Shown one piece after another: positions 43,645 through 52,416 of a stretch of 64,000 nt of DNA. The stretch lies in NCBI GenBank assembly GCA_031292355.1, contig JARLHI010000057.1, positions 343,501-407,500 on the forward strand, given 5' to 3'. A program made the position numbers and the translations under genes. Under the pieces are notes generated by a model that had not been told where the DNA came from, searched no databases, and saw only the letters and a list, made by a program, of their open reading frames with translations. Source of the DNA: Candidatus Obscuribacterales bacterium. GTDB lineage: Bacteria > Cyanobacteriota > Vampirovibrionia > Obscuribacterales > Obscuribacteraceae. The stretch's first letter is position 1. Every line of letters starts with the position of its first letter.

Positions 43645-44973
43645 TTACAGAATAACTTCGACGTCGCTGTGAGCGGCAAGTCGACCACGCTCTTCATCAA
43701 CCGAGCGCAAAAGAAATATTCCAATCACAAAAAACACTATCGTCGAGAGCATGGCCATGCGCAGGTTATTGTGCGTGAGAAATGTGACAAGACCAAAGGA
43801 CATGGCGCCAAGTGCCGTTGCCAACTTCACGGCCACTCCCCACAGTCCCAGGAATTCCCCGGAGCGACCACTGGGTGCAAACTGACCAACCAGAGCCCGT
43901 CCGGCAGAGCCAGTCGATCCCATAGCGATACCGACGAGATTGGCGGCCATCCACACTTCTTGTTTGGTGGTTGACATCGATGCCACCACGATGGCAATCG
44001 TCCAAATCGTCAGCGTTACTCGCAGAGTTTTGATCGAACCAAATTTATCTTGAATATAGCCAAAGAGAAAAGCACCAATAGCGGCTGTGACATTGACCAC
44101 GAGAATCATGATGACCGAATCGGTAGGTGTAAAGTGCACCACTTCTTGCGCATAAACAGCAGCCAGATGAACGACAGTTGTCGTACCACAACTGTACACG
44201 AGCAAAGCCAGCAAAAAGGCAAACAAGTCTTTGTAATGCCTGGTGTGGGTAAGAGTTTCGCGCAAGCGCCTGAAACCTGCCTCGGCATAACTGTGACCAG
44301 ATTTAATCGGCTCTGGTTGAGCACGCTCCTTCAATATTTTGAAGGTCGGAATGGAGAGCAAAGTAAAAGCCACGGCCACCGAAAAGATGACGACTGGCAC
44401 ATACTCGGTCGGCTCGTGGTGATTCTTTATAGACCAGGACATGAATAGCAGACAAACTCCCAGCGAGAGCAAACCACCAACATAGCCCGCCGCCCAACCA
44501 AGCGCTGAGATTCGCCCCATGTCTTCTTTGGAGGCGAGCTCCGGTAGAAAGGCCGCGATAAGGTCTTCGCCAGTGCCAAAAGCAAAATTGGCAAGCGTAT
44601 ATAAGAGCGCGGCAGTGACGATGTTGCCAGGTTGAACGAAGGCTAAAAAGGCTGTCGCGAAAACACACACAAGAGTTGAGACCAAGAGCATATGCTTTTT
44701 GCTTGCCTTCGCATCACAGATGGTGCCAAGGATGGGCGCTGTCAGCACAATAAGCAAACTGGCGACACAGACCACACCTGTCAAAATCACCGTAGCATGT
44801 CCAGGTGCCAGTCCTTTGCCGATTTCGTTGACAAAGTACGGGCTGTAAACGGCTGTAGCGACAACGACAGCATAAGAAGAATTGGCAATGTCGTATGAGG
44901 CCCAGGCCAGGATTTCTTTGCGAGCGGGTTTCTTAAAAGTCGACGTTAATGGCTCTGTGATAGAAGAATTCAT
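43645..44973 (-). CDS. MFS transporter, UMF1/Atg22-like
   Basis: The 442-residue membrane protein has about 12 hydrophobic segments. Its first helix reads EILAWASYDIANSSYAVVVATAVYSPYF, the signature of the UMF1/Atg22-like group of the major facilitator superfamily. GTGEDLIAAFLPELASKEDMGRISALGWAAGYVGG continues the pattern. Yeast Atg22 exports amino acids from the vacuole; bacterial members have no assigned substrate. The next genes are divergent from it across 247 bases. Confidence 0.88.
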   Translation of the reverse strand: MNSSITEPLTSTFKKPARKEILAWASYDIANSSYAVVVATAVYSPYFVNEIGKGLAPGHATVILTGVVCVASLLIVLTAPILGTICDAKASKKHMLLVSTLVCVFATAFLAFVQPGNIVTAALLYTLANFAFGTGEDLIAAFLPELASKEDMGRISALGWAAGYVGGLLSLGVCLLFMSWSIKNHHEPTEYVPVVIFSVAVAFTLLSIPTFKILKERAQPEPIKSGHSYAEAGFRRLRETLTHTRHYKDLFAFLLALLVYSCGTTTVVHLAAVYAQEVVHFTPTDSVIMILVVNVTAAIGAFLFGYIQDKFGSIKTLRVTLTIWTIAIVVASMSTTKQEVWMAANLVGIAMGSTGSAGRALVGQFAPSGRSGEFLGLWGVAVKLATALGAMSFGLVTFLTHNNLRMAMLSTIVFFVIGIFLLRSVDEERGRLAAHSDVEVIL

Positions 44974-45119
44974 GACCGGAACGAGACACCTGAATTGTAT
45001 TTAGAATAATTTACGAAAAAGATCAGGGCAATTCAAAGTTCTATTTAAGCTTTTTAAAATCGTAGTTGCCCCATATGAAGGGCTTCGCCAGACGCTCACA
45101 ATCATGAAGATACAACTCG

Positions 45120-45139
45120 TGTCTGTCGACGGACAGACA
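45120..45139. promoter_or_regulatory. Candidate operator: 8-bp inverted repeat
   Basis: TGTCTGTC (45120-45127) and GACAGACA (45132-45139) are exact inverted copies with a four-base spacer. The site is about 80 bases before the ribbon-helix-helix regulator gene and on the shared upstream side of the UMF1 transporter gene, so it could control either. Confidence 0.45.
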
Positions 45140-45191
45140 AACCACTGACACGCATGCTTGAAATCTCTTTTACATGTTATGATAACCATGT

Positions 45192-45222
45192 CACTACAAA
45201 TTGCACTCGCGTGACTACAAAT
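45192..45222 (+). promoter_or_regulatory. Direct repeat across the start of the regulator gene
   Basis: CACTACAAAT (45192-45201) and GACTACAAAT (45213-45222) repeat with a 21-base period, two helical turns. The second copy runs into the ATG at 45221 where a Shine-Dalgarno would normally be. Such spacing suits paired ribbon-helix-helix dimers, suggesting autoregulation; this is inference. Confidence 0.4.
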
Positions 45223-45817
45223 GGGCGACAAGACCGCAAATATCAGCCTTCGCATGCCCGACGAGTACCGGAAACGGTTACAGTTGCAGGCGGATAAGAA
45301 AGGAATAAGTCTAAACGCCCATGTTCTTCGTGTGCTTGAAATTCATCTCATGAGCTCCGGCTTTGGCCCGATTTCAGTGACATCGAATAATTCAGGCCGT
45401 TTGTTTCAAATTCGATGCGAACCGTACATAGATAACGTTGAAGAGACGACTTACGTGTACTTTATAGACGAGCCCAAATTCGAAAAAGAGAGAGCTTATT
45501 ACCTCATCGGTATAGGAAGAACAGTTTTGCGCGATTGGCAAGTCAAAGACAAAGCTCAAGTCTCTAAGGAAGTGGGGCTCGCCATGCTCTCCTACTACAA
45601 TCGACATGGCATCGAAATAGACCGCCTTGCATGGAATCAATATCCTGGTCCGGATAACGACAACAGGCGTGTTTTACAAGTCGCCGAAGTGCCAGAAACA
45701 TTAGAGCAATTTCTGGATAACTTACTGGCTGACAAATGGACCGACAAATTTGCTTCGCAAGATGATAAAAGCCAGGATATTCGCCGAGGGAGACCAGAGT
45801 CAGCCTTATATCGTTAG
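45221..45817 (+). CDS. Ribbon-helix-helix (Arc-like) protein with an unknown C-terminal domain
   Basis: Residues 5-45 (TANISLRMPDEYRKRLQLQADKKG) have the strand-helix-helix pattern of Arc/MetJ-type DNA-binding domains. The 150-residue remainder, with ETTYVYFIDEPKF and AYYLIGIGRTVLRDW, is not a family I recognise; it may sense a ligand or partner. The protein is much longer than usual Arc-like antitoxins, and no toxin gene adjoins it. There is no Shine-Dalgarno before the ATG; a leaderless transcript is possible. Candidate operators lie at 45120 and 45192. Confidence 0.65.
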   Translation: MGDKTANISLRMPDEYRKRLQLQADKKGISLNAHVLRVLEIHLMSSGFGPISVTSNNSGRLFQIRCEPYIDNVEETTYVYFIDEPKFEKERAYYLIGIGRTVLRDWQVKDKAQVSKEVGLAMLSYYNRHGIEIDRLAWNQYPGPDNDNRRVLQVAEVPETLEQFLDNLLADKWTDKFASQDDKSQDIRRGRPESALYR

Positions 45818-45994
45818 ATGTATAGCTAAAATCAGGGTCGCTTGAATGTAGCCCTGAACAAACTGAAAAATGTAAGCCATTCGTCGCGAACCGCGGTTGA
45901 CGACAAATAGGCGCCCAGAGCAACCGCATCAACCCGAGTAGATCTCACTAAGTCCGCAACCCGCTAGTTAAATAGCAAAGTCAGGTTAAGTTAA

Positions 45995-46900
45995 ATGCTG
46001 CACCAATCACTAGAATTCATCGCAATATTTATTCCCCTCTACATTTACCATGCAATGGGGATCACAATCGGCTATCACCGCCTGTTGTCGCACCGTTCTT
46101 TTTCTGTCACCAGCAAAGCCGTTGAATATTTCTGGGTTTTAGCCGGTTTCACAGCATTTGAAGGGTCACCCATCTGGTGGTCGGCGATGCACCGTGCTCA
46201 TCATCACTGGGTAGACACACCGCTCGATCCTCACTCACCGAGATATGGGTGGTTTCATTCTTACTTCGGTTGGCTGCTAGACAAAGAATATCCAAAGCAC
46301 ATCGACCCAGCCATTCAGTGCAAAGATCTGATCAACGATCCAATCTACAAATTTCTTGAACAAGGCGGCAAACTCCAACGCGGTCACGCTTTGAACTTTG
46401 CTATCAACCTCTCACTGCGAGCAGTTATCTGGGCAGTGTTTGGACCGATTCCAGCGTTAGCCAGTCTGGCTGCCGGTCTGGCCGTTTTGCAAATCCCCTT
46501 AATGCTCAATTTCACATGCCATTTGCCATTCCTCGGCTACAAGAACTACCAGAGCATAGATGACGCTGTGAACGTCTGGTGGGTTGGACTCCTCGCCATG
46601 GGCGAAGGCTGGCACAACAATCACCACGCTGCTCCAGGTTCTGCCAGAACAGGCACCAGAATGTGGGAATTTGACCTTTCCTGGTACACAATTTGCTTGA
46701 TGAAAAAACTGAACCTTGTTGATCGCATCAATGCTCCTAAGCACGAAGAACTGGTCGCTAAGACCAGCCGCAGAATAGCTAAAGAGCAAATTGATAAAAC
46801 AACTCGCGAATTGGAGATTGAAATTGCTGCTCGTGAAGCGATGAACTCAGTTTCTAAGATCAAATCGCAGCTTGTGCCTGAGACCGTCAACGCTCGCTAA
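45995..46900 (+). CDS. Acyl-CoA/fatty acid desaturase (delta-9 type)
   Basis: The 301-residue membrane enzyme introduces a double bond in fatty acyl chains using oxygen and a di-iron centre. The three His boxes are HRLLSH, HRAHHH and HNNHH. Hydrophobic pairs flank the first box and lie between the second and third. This points to at least occasional aerobic life. The C-terminus is a charged helix. A strong terminator follows. Confidence 0.93.
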   Translation: MLHQSLEFIAIFIPLYIYHAMGITIGYHRLLSHRSFSVTSKAVEYFWVLAGFTAFEGSPIWWSAMHRAHHHWVDTPLDPHSPRYGWFHSYFGWLLDKEYPKHIDPAIQCKDLINDPIYKFLEQGGKLQRGHALNFAINLSLRAVIWAVFGPIPALASLAAGLAVLQIPLMLNFTCHLPFLGYKNYQSIDDAVNVWWVGLLAMGEGWHNNHHAAPGSARTGTRMWEFDLSWYTICLMKKLNLVDRINAPKHEELVAKTSRRIAKEQIDKTTRELEIEIAAREAMNSVSKIKSQLVPETVNAR

Positions 46901-46944
46901 AGGGCCTTAAAACCTCCTACAAGACAACGAATCGAATTTGAAAA

Positions 46945-46977
46945 GGGAAGCACCGGACGTGGTGCCTCCCTTTTTTT
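46945..46977 (+). terminator. Rho-independent terminator after the desaturase gene
   Basis: GGGAAGCACC (46945-46954) pairs with GGTGCCTCCC (46961-46970), one mismatch, six-base loop, then seven T residues. Confidence 0.88.
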
Positions 46978-47219
46978 ATTGCATGTACAGTCAAAAGTAA
47001 ATGACAACCATTAAAGGAACGGCAAATTCACTAATTCTCCACTTTAAGGCCTTTATTATGTGTAAGGTCGACAAAAGAGAGTATTTGACCATCTGTAATC
47101 TTGGTAAGCTATCAAATCGCTTACAGAAAAGATGCACTAGTCACATCCGACCGTGCGAACGCGATTTAATTACATCCGAACGATCGCTCGAGTTGCTGAT
47201 CAATACTTAGAGGACCCCG
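46978..47219 (+). promoter_or_regulatory. Upstream region of the efflux operon
   Basis: This stretch holds no convincing gene. It has a short inverted repeat GTAAGC/GCTTAC (47104-47109 and 47119-47124, nine-base spacer) and a direct repeat ACATCCGA (47143-47150 and 47173-47180, 30-base period). Either could bind a regulator of the efflux genes. An AGAGGA ribosome site lies just before the ATG at 47220. Confidence 0.35.
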
Positions 47220-50200
47220 ATGCTGACGAAGTTTCTGAATGATGCTATCGCGTTGTTTTACCGAAAGCGCTGGCTAAGCATCCTGACAATGCTTCTAATC
47301 TTCGCTGGTGGCGTCTGGGCTCACTACAATATCAGCACTGAAGCGTATCCCGAATTTACTCCACCGACCGTCCGCGTGATCACACTTGCTCCGGGCAAAG
47401 GCGCAGAAGAAGTCGAAAGACTGATCACAATTCCGCTTGAAAAAGAGTTGAACGCAATTCCAAAAGAGGTTACTCTGCGCTCGATTTCTATCTTAGGTCT
47501 GTCGGTAATCAGCATCACGTTTCAAGACGACTCGCAGCAATTGCAAAATCGGCAACAGGTGTTGGAACGAATCAGTCAAGCCGATATTCCGGACGACGCG
47601 CACCCGGGGCTCGACCCAGATTCAGGTGGTACCGGTGAAATTTACCGATATACACTAGAGTCAAAATATTATTCACCAATGAGCCTCAAAGCCATTGAAG
47701 ACTGGCAGCTTGAGCGCGCCTTCAAACAAATTCCGGGTGTCATCGACGTCGTCAGTTTTGGTGGACCAACCAAAAATTTCCAGGTTCAGATTGACGCAAA
47801 AAAACTGGTTTCATACGGCATTCCTATGACTCAAGTTTTTCAGGCAATTCAAAATTCCAATGCCACTACTGGTGGTAACTACATCGAAAACAACGGACGC
47901 GCCTATGTTGTTCGTGGCTTAGGATTGCTCAGCAACATAGAGGACATCGAGCGTGTCGTTGTCTCTAGCACTCAAGACGGAGTTCCGGTCAGAATAAAAG
48001 ACATCGCCAAAGTCGACGTGGGACCTGGAGTTCGCCTGGGTCAATTCGGCAAAAACGCAAATGACGACGCTGTCATGGGTATTGTTTTGATGCGACGCGG
48101 AGAGAACGCGTCACGCGTTGTCGAAAGGCTATATGCCAAACTTCCAGAAATCAGAGCGTCTCTACCCGATGGAGTGCACCTGGTCAAACTTTATGACCGT
48201 CAGGAGCTCGTAGACCACACTCTCGACACGGTTTACCATAATGTGTTCGAAGGCATAGGATTAGTCGTTGCTGTTCTGATTGTGTTTTTATTTGACCTGA
48301 GCAGCGGATTGATAGCGTCTATAGCTATTCCGCTTTCTCTATGCCTGGCTTTGCTACTGCTATACAGCAGCCAAATCTCTGCAAATCTCTTAAGTTTAGG
48401 AGCAATCGACTTCGGCATTATCGTGGATGGTGCTGTAGTAATGGTCGAGAATGCCTTCGCGCGCTTGAGTGCGCTTCCGGACGACGCAACCGCAGAAGAG
48501 CGAAAAGAGCTGGTGCTTGCATGCGCTCAACAGGTCGGCTCGCCAATTCTGTTTTCAATCACGATTATCATGGTGGCATTCCTTCCCATCTTCACCTTTG
48601 AAGGTGTAGCCGGAAAACTTTTCCGCCCTCTCGTGTTTACGATGAACTTCAACCTTGTTGGTGCAATGGTTTCCGCTCTGTTCATCATTCCTGCCCTGAT
48701 CAGCATTTTCATGGCCAGGAAGAAACTCGTTCACCGCGAAAGTCCGGTCATCCGCATCGCGCACTTCATCTATGAGCCTCTTTTGAAGTGGTCGATCAAT
48801 AACACCTGGATCGTGATGGCGATAGCAGGCGGCTGTCTTGGCCTGACGGTATTTTTGGCGTCGCACCTTGGCTCGGAATTTTTGCCAGCGCTAGACGAAG
48901 GTAACATCTGGTTGCGATGCACTGTCTTACCGACATCAGTGTCCCTGGAAGAATCAGTAAAAACTGCGAAGAAACTTCGCGCAATACTCTCGAAATTTCC
49001 TGAAATAAAGAATATCACCAGTCAGACTGGGTGCCCGGATGACGGAACAGATCCAAATCTGTTTAGCAATATCGAGACCTTCCTGGACCTTAAGCCTGCG
49101 TCTGAATGGCGTCCAGAATTTCACGGCAATAAACGCGAGCTGACGATGGCTCTAGAGAAAGCCTGCTCTGTCATTCCAAACACCCTGCTTTGCTTTTCTC
49201 AGTATATTCAAGATAACGTTGACGAAGCGGTTGCGGGCGCAAAAGGCACTCTCGCCATCAAAATCTACGGACCCGACATTACTGTTTTGCAGAAGTTGGG
49301 AGACCAAATTGCAGACATTTGTTCTACTGTGCCTGGCATGGTCGACGTGGCAAATAACCAGCAATTAGGTCAGCCTCAATATCGAGTAGCAATCGACCGA
49401 GACGAAGCGAGCCGCTACGGCGTCAATGTCTCCGACATTCAAAGCCTTGTTGAAACCGCGGTGGGTGGAAAAGTTGCGACTCGCCTGATCGACGGCGAAA
49501 AGAGATTTCCTGTGCTGGTTCGTTTTTCCAAAGAGTATAGAGACACTGAGCGCGCCCTGGACAACATCTTGATCGACCCACCTGGTCCGATATCGTCGGT
49601 GCCACTATCTGAGATGGCATCGATTAAATACGGTTACGGCGCAGCTTTTATCACTCGCGAAGTAAACTCGCGCGTTATGTACGTGCGCATCAACCTGAGA
49701 GGTCGAGACCTGGGGTCGGCAGTTATCGAAGCACAACAAAAAATCAAAGATCAGGTAAAGCTGCCCGAAGGATACAGACTAACCTGGGCAGGACAATATC
49801 AATTTCAGCAGGAAGCAAACGCGCGTTTGATGACGATCGTGCCGGTGACCTTATTGCTGATTTATTTGATTTTGCTCGGGGCTTTTGGTTCTCACAAAAG
49901 TGCATTCTTGATTATGTGCAGCGTGCCATTGGCTGGTCTGGGCAGCGTTTCTGCTCTGCTCATCACTGGAACATATTTCAGTATTTCTGCTGCGGTCGGT
50001 TTCATCGCACTATCGGGGGTGGCAGTGCAGAACGGCGTCATTCTTGTTAGCTATATCAATCAATTGAGAAAAAACGCAGATATCACTGTAGCAGAAGCAG
50101 CATATCGTGGCGCACTCGATAGAATGCGTCCAGTCTTGATGACAGCTTCGGTAGCTATGCTTGGCTTATTGCCGGCTGCAACGTCTAACGGCATCGGCGC

Positions 50201-51644
50201 GCAAAGTCAAAGACCATTTGCAATCGTCATCATCGGCGGACTGCTGTCAGCTACCGTGTTAACGCTCGTTGTGCTACCAGCGATGTACACAATGATTTTC
50301 GGGAATTCTAAAAAGGATCAAGACATGACCAAGCCTGCCGCCCCTGCCATGACGCACCTTATTCCGATTCTAGCTCTTGCTCTTTGCGGCATGACGCTGA
50401 CAGGTTGTTCGCAACCGGCAGCGAAGAAAATCGAAATCACCAACAACAAATTATCGAGCACTGGTGAATCGATTCCTGTGAACGTCCCAAATTCCGATCA
50501 ATCTACAGGTGACGACAAAGGACCGCTGCGAGTACAAATAGATGATGCTCAAAAGAACAACATCAAACTCGAGACTGTACCGGTGAAGCAAGGTTTCATA
50601 TATAAAACAGTCGATTCTCCCGGTCGTGTCGGTCCAAACGCCGAGACCTCGAGGCTGGTATCGACGCCGAGTGCAGGGCGTGCAATCACAGTCAATGTAA
50701 GGCTTGGAGAAAACGTCAAAGAAGGCCAGGAAATGGCGACGATAAAATCCGATCCGATCGGACAGCTTCAATCGGATTTGCTTCAGAACACTCTGCAATC
50801 GATGGCTGATATCAAACAGCAAGAAGTGCAATTGAAGTTGTCTCGAATCACATTTGAGCGAGAAACGAAGCTTTTTGGCGAGCAAGTCTCAGCTAAAGCC
50901 GATTTGCAAACCGCAGAAAATCAACTTGAAAAAGACGAAGCGAATCTGGTCTCGCTCAAAGCGAAAATGGATGCCACCATCAGAGTCGCTCAAGAAAGAC
51001 TGAACCTTCTAGGAGCTCCGCCAGACTCGGCACAACAAGTGATCAAACAGAAGAAAATCAATCCATACGTAATCATCCGCGCCCCACAATCGGGACTTGT
51101 TATCGAAAGAACAATCAACCCTGGCGAAATGAACGACGGAACAAAACAGTTGTTCACCATCAGTGATTTATCAAACGTCTGGTTGTTTGGCGACATTTTT
51201 GAAAAAGACATCGATGCCGTTAAAAAGGGTCAGGAAGCGAGCGTCTCAATCGACAGCTTACCAAATGACAAATTTCCAGCAAAAATAATCTGGGTCGGTG
51301 ACGCTATCAGCCCAACAACTAGGTCGTTGCCCATTAGAGCGAACGTCAACAATTCTAATGGTCTGTTGAAACCAGGCATGTTTGCGCGCATGAAAGTCAG
51401 TGTGGGAACAGTGCCAACTTTGTTGGTGCCTAAAATGGCAGTGATTCAAAAAGGCGATAAAGAACTCGTCTTTCTCGATGAAGGCAACGATCGCTATTTG
51501 CAACGCGAAGTTGTCTCTGGTGCCGATGATGGCAACAACGTCGAAATCGTTAAAGGTTTGAAATTAGGTGACAAAGTCGTAGCGCGAGGCGGAATCGAAA
51601 TCCTCGGAACAGCAATGAAAACTTCTGAAGGAAAAGGTGAATAG
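47220..51644 (+). CDS. Fused heavy-metal-type RND efflux pump and lipoprotein membrane-fusion adaptor
   Basis: Residues 1 to about 1030 are a complete CzcA-type RND pump: AEERxEFTPP-like N-terminus, helix 4 motif DFGIIVDGAVVMVEN with the proton-relay acids, and 12 membrane helices. From residue 1036 the frame continues through a lipoprotein signal (HLIPILALALCGMTLTGC) into a HlyD/CzcB-type adaptor with SAGRAITVNVRLGENVKEGQ, a coiled-coil hairpin and VIIRAPQSGLVIER. CzcA and CzcB are normally separate genes. An internal AAGGA and ATG at 50325 may also yield free adaptor. HME pumps usually export Zn, Co, Cd, Ni, Cu or Ag ions; the metal is not readable here. Confidence 0.9.
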   Translation: MLTKFLNDAIALFYRKRWLSILTMLLIFAGGVWAHYNISTEAYPEFTPPTVRVITLAPGKGAEEVERLITIPLEKELNAIPKEVTLRSISILGLSVISITFQDDSQQLQNRQQVLERISQADIPDDAHPGLDPDSGGTGEIYRYTLESKYYSPMSLKAIEDWQLERAFKQIPGVIDVVSFGGPTKNFQVQIDAKKLVSYGIPMTQVFQAIQNSNATTGGNYIENNGRAYVVRGLGLLSNIEDIERVVVSSTQDGVPVRIKDIAKVDVGPGVRLGQFGKNANDDAVMGIVLMRRGENASRVVERLYAKLPEIRASLPDGVHLVKLYDRQELVDHTLDTVYHNVFEGIGLVVAVLIVFLFDLSSGLIASIAIPLSLCLALLLLYSSQISANLLSLGAIDFGIIVDGAVVMVENAFARLSALPDDATAEERKELVLACAQQVGSPILFSITIIMVAFLPIFTFEGVAGKLFRPLVFTMNFNLVGAMVSALFIIPALISIFMARKKLVHRESPVIRIAHFIYEPLLKWSINNTWIVMAIAGGCLGLTVFLASHLGSEFLPALDEGNIWLRCTVLPTSVSLEESVKTAKKLRAILSKFPEIKNITSQTGCPDDGTDPNLFSNIETFLDLKPASEWRPEFHGNKRELTMALEKACSVIPNTLLCFSQYIQDNVDEAVAGAKGTLAIKIYGPDITVLQKLGDQIADICSTVPGMVDVANNQQLGQPQYRVAIDRDEASRYGVNVSDIQSLVETAVGGKVATRLIDGEKRFPVLVRFSKEYRDTERALDNILIDPPGPISSVPLSEMASIKYGYGAAFITREVNSRVMYVRINLRGRDLGSAVIEAQQKIKDQVKLPEGYRLTWAGQYQFQQEANARLMTIVPVTLLLIYLILLGAFGSHKSAFLIMCSVPLAGLGSVSALLITGTYFSISAAVGFIALSGVAVQNGVILVSYINQLRKNADITVAEAAYRGALDRMRPVLMTASVAMLGLLPAATSNGIGAQSQRPFAIVIIGGLLSATVLTLVVLPAMYTMIFGNSKKDQDMTKPAAPAMTHLIPILALALCGMTLTGCSQPAAKKIEITNNKLSSTGESIPVNVPNSDQSTGDDKGPLRVQIDDAQKNNIKLETVPVKQGFIYKTVDSPGRVGPNAETSRLVSTPSAGRAITVNVRLGENVKEGQEMATIKSDPIGQLQSDLLQNTLQSMADIKQQEVQLKLSRITFERETKLFGEQVSAKADLQTAENQLEKDEANLVSLKAKMDATIRVAQERLNLLGAPPDSAQQVIKQKKINPYVIIRAPQSGLVIERTINPGEMNDGTKQLFTISDLSNVWLFGDIFEKDIDAVKKGQEASVSIDSLPNDKFPAKIIWVGDAISPTTRSLPIRANVNNSNGLLKPGMFARMKVSVGTVPTLLVPKMAVIQKGDKELVFLDEGNDRYLQREVVSGADDGNNVEIVKGLKLGDKVVARGGIEILGTAMKTSEGKGE
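50313..50327 (+). promoter_or_regulatory. Internal ribosome site and ATG at the pump-adaptor junction
   Basis: AAGGA (50313-50317) stands seven bases before an in-frame ATG at 50325, codon 1036 of the fused frame. The residues that follow (MTKPAAPAM, then a hydrophobic run and LTGC) look like a normal lipoprotein start. Ribosomes could begin here and make the adaptor alone. Confidence 0.55.
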
Positions 51645-51645
51645 C

Positions 51646-52416
51646 ATGGTGCTAAAATACAAGACACTTCAAATCGCTCTTTTTGCACCCGCTTTGATTA
51701 TCGCAACCTCGCACCCGGCAAACGCCGCAGCTCCAAGCTTTGCGTCATCGGCTAAGCCAGCTGGCGCAGCTCCTGCATCAGCTCCAGCTCCTGCGCCGAC
51801 GTTAGATAGCAGCGGCTCTGCTGCAACACCGCCATCTGGCACCACTGGCAATACCGCGCCACCACTGGGCAATCAGAGTCTGGGTCAAACAAAATCGGCG
51901 CCAACTCCAGGACCGGGAGCCGTACCGGCCCAGACAGTCACAAATCAGGCATTGAGACAAAACGTCGTTCGCAACGCAAACACATCTGCCGATGGCGACA
52001 ATAGCGTTCAATCATTTTTCCAGTGCGCACCAATAAGTGTAAGCAGTAAGGAAATCGAGCGCAGACAAACTGCAAACGATAAAAAGCCAGACACAGAATT
52101 TTCTCTAAAAAAGGCCTTGTATCACACGCTGGACAACATCGGTGTTCCGATGTTTACGGGACGCACAGATAGTCAGCTGGCACCGGGCATATCTCGCGCT
52201 TACATCGACCCACCGACGCCATCGCTCGGCAAAAACAAAAATCCCGGAGAAATTGAAAAATTATTCAGCCAGCAAGCGTCTCTTGCAGGCGGGAAGCCAA
52301 ATCAATCGCCTAAAATACCTTTAAGTGAATTAGAAGGCACCGGATTCGATAACGTACCTGACGCGAATGCCGAGATTCACACCGCCCTACCCGAAACCCA
52401 TGCGAAAACGAATTGA
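51646..52416 (+). CDS. Ala/Pro-rich exported protein of the efflux operon
   Basis: The ATG at 51646, one base after the pump-adaptor stop, gives 256 residues: a signal peptide ending near ANAA, an Ala/Pro/Gly-rich flexible segment to about residue 105, and a more ordered C-terminal part with FSLKKALYHTLDNIGVPMFTGR. I do not recognise a family. Its place between the adaptor and the TolC genes suggests a periplasmic accessory role in the efflux complex; this is inference. Its end overlaps the first TolC gene by 17 bases. Confidence 0.55.
   Translation: MVLKYKTLQIALFAPALIIATSHPANAAAPSFASSAKPAGAAPASAPAPAPTLDSSGSAATPPSGTTGNTAPPLGNQSLGQTKSAPTPGPGAVPAQTVTNQALRQNVVRNANTSADGDNSVQSFFQCAPISVSSKEIERRQTANDKKPDTEFSLKKALYHTLDNIGVPMFTGRTDSQLAPGISRAYIDPPTPSLGKNKNPGEIEKLFSQQASLAGGKPNQSPKIPLSELEGTGFDNVPDANAEIHTALPETHAKTN

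Noticed and set aside
45221..45817. Toxin-antitoxin pair around the ribbon-helix-helix protein
   Set aside because: No small partner gene lies next to it on either side; the neighbours are a transporter and a desaturase.
47001..47210. Possible small gene upstream of the efflux pump
   Set aside because: No ribosome site, no recognisable sequence, and it covers the repeats that look regulatory.
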